Positions 7,772-8,189 of a stretch of 8,189 bases of DNA are shown piece after piece (position 1 is the stretch's first letter; each line of letters begins with the position of its first letter). Under the pieces are notes generated by a model. It was given only the letters and a program-made list of their open reading frames with translations. It had not been told where the DNA came from and did no database searches. Source of the DNA: Pseudomonadota bacterium (GTDB lineage Bacteria; Pseudomonadota; Gammaproteobacteria; Steroidobacterales; GCA-2729495); assembly GCA_030836925.1 (NCBI GenBank), contig JAUPLK010000051.1, positions 1-8,189 of the forward strand. The letters are read 5' to 3'. The position numbers were made by a program, and so were the translations under genes.

Positions 7772-7802
7772 TTGTAGACAGATGGCGCAATCCTGTCTGC
7801 AA
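7772..7802. promoter_or_regulatory. inverted repeat in the shared divergent control region (probable operator)
   Basis: The left arm TTGTAGACAG (7772-7781) and the right arm CTGTCTGCAA (7793-7802) pair at nine of ten positions around an 11-base spacer. The arms start 21 bp apart, two helical turns, as expected for a dimeric repressor or activator touching one face of the DNA. The repeat lies in the 119-bp gap between two divergent starts. On each strand the arms also supply weak promoter-like hexamers at 18-bp spacing: TTGCAG and TCTACA on minus, TTGTAG and TCTGCA on plus. A bound protein could therefore block both directions. The AGACAG core is reminiscent of TetR-family sites, but no regulator gene is in the window and the family is a guess. 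Confidence 0.5.
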
Positions 7803-7835
7803 CTGTGCAAAAATGCAAACCTTCCGGGACCTCAT

Positions 7836-7840
7836 GGAGA
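7836..7840 (+). promoter_or_regulatory. ribosome binding site of the DUF3088 gene
   Basis: GGAGA lies 7 bases before the ATG at 7848, an ordinary strong arrangement that supports this start. Confidence 0.6.
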
Positions 7841-7847
7841 TACGCCC

Positions 7848-8189
7848 ATGTCGCGAGACCGGCTACTGCTGCTGAAGCCCGACTTCATGGATCAGGATCA
7901 GGGTCCCTGCTACTGCCCGGCCTGTGCCACACTTGAGGGACTGCTGGGTTTTTATCCGCAGCTGCGCGCTTCACTGGATGTCGTGTATCTGGATTTTCCC
8001 CGCCCGCGGGCGGCAGTGATTGCGGAAATCGGTGCAGAAAACCAGGGATTGCCTGCACTGGTGTTGTACGCACCGGTACCGGCCGATGCACTGCGCGACC
8101 TCGACGTCAGGGAGTCGAACGGGCGGCGCTTTCTGAAAAGCCCCACCGATATCGGCCGCTACCTCGCACGCACCCGGGGCATCGGCGAA
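7848..8189 (+). CDS. DUF3088 family thioredoxin-like protein, 3' end outside the window
   Basis: The frame is open for 114 codons to the window edge with no stop. The sequence begins MSRDRLLLLKPDF and then has CYCPAC (Cys21, Cys23, Cys26), DFPRPRAAVIAEIG (49-62), NQGLPALVLY (65-74), NGRRF (91-95) and a C-terminal TDIGRYLARTRGI. This matches my recollection of the DUF3088 family, small proteins of about 110-120 residues, so nearly all of the protein is probably present. The Cys23-Pro-Ala-Cys26 pair in an N-terminal position, and a Pro69 that would fit the cis-proline site, suggest a glutaredoxin/thioredoxin-like fold; that function is inferred and no reaction is known to me. The protein has no signal peptide and should be cytosolic. 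The gene is divergent from the ABM gene and shares the inverted repeat between them. Confidence 0.82.
   Translation, partial: MSRDRLLLLKPDFMDQDQGPCYCPACATLEGLLGFYPQLRASLDVVYLDFPRPRAAVIAEIGAENQGLPALVLYAPVPADALRDLDVRESNGRRFLKSPTDIGRYLARTRGIGE

Noticed and set aside
7729..7818. Longer ABM start at the ATG whose first base is 7818
   Set aside because: The extra 30 residues do not fit the ABM fold and lie over the inverted repeat; GGAGAG before 7728 supports the short form.
7246..7875. 209-aa open frame on the plus strand across the ABM gene
   Set aside because: It overlaps the end of the cysteine synthase, runs antisense to the ABM gene and covers the control region and the DUF3088 start. Its composition is low in structure and it matches nothing I know.

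Overview
The window is GC-rich, densely coded bacterial DNA. It holds five protein-coding genes and no RNA genes, mobile elements or CRISPR arrays that I can see. Gene style points to a Gram-negative proteobacterium, probably a gammaproteobacterium. The reasons are a Sec-exported metallopeptidase, a TPR/GT9-like glycosyltransferase and a DUF3088 protein. That placement is inference; nothing here fixes the genus.

Layout: bases 1-89 are a short upstream stretch with a -10-like TATACT. Bases 90-2774 (+) encode an 894-aa three-module protein: an N-terminal TPR array, a GT9/heptosyltransferase-like glycosyltransferase and a C-terminal polysaccharide pyruvyl transferase domain. Bases 2863-6255 (+) encode a 1130-aa exported protein that joins an M1-type (HEXXH) peptidase module, an M28-type aminopeptidase module and a C-terminal PDZ domain. 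Bases 6318-7316 (+) encode a PLP-dependent cysteine synthase-family enzyme. Bases 7357-7728 (-) encode a small antibiotic-biosynthesis-monooxygenase (ABM) fold protein, convergent with the cysteine synthase. Bases 7848-8189 (+) hold the 5' part of a DUF3088 (thioredoxin-like) gene that runs off the right edge; it is divergent from the ABM gene.

How they work together: the first three genes point the same way, but the gaps of 88 and 62 bp, and a plausible promoter before the peptidase, suggest separate or loosely coupled transcription. I see no pathway linking surface-glycan modification, periplasmic peptide breakdown and cysteine synthesis. The ABM and DUF3088 genes share a 119-bp divergent control region that contains a clear imperfect inverted repeat (arms 7772-7781 and 7793-7802). 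Joint regulation, perhaps in a redox or electrophile response, is a testable inference.

The most notable items are the two fusion proteins, the M1 module that lacks a recognisable GAMEN motif and has one residue fewer than usual in its zinc motif, an in-frame T_TTT_TTT slippery tract inside the M1 module, and the shared operator-like repeat. No complete undescribed defence or mobile system is visible.
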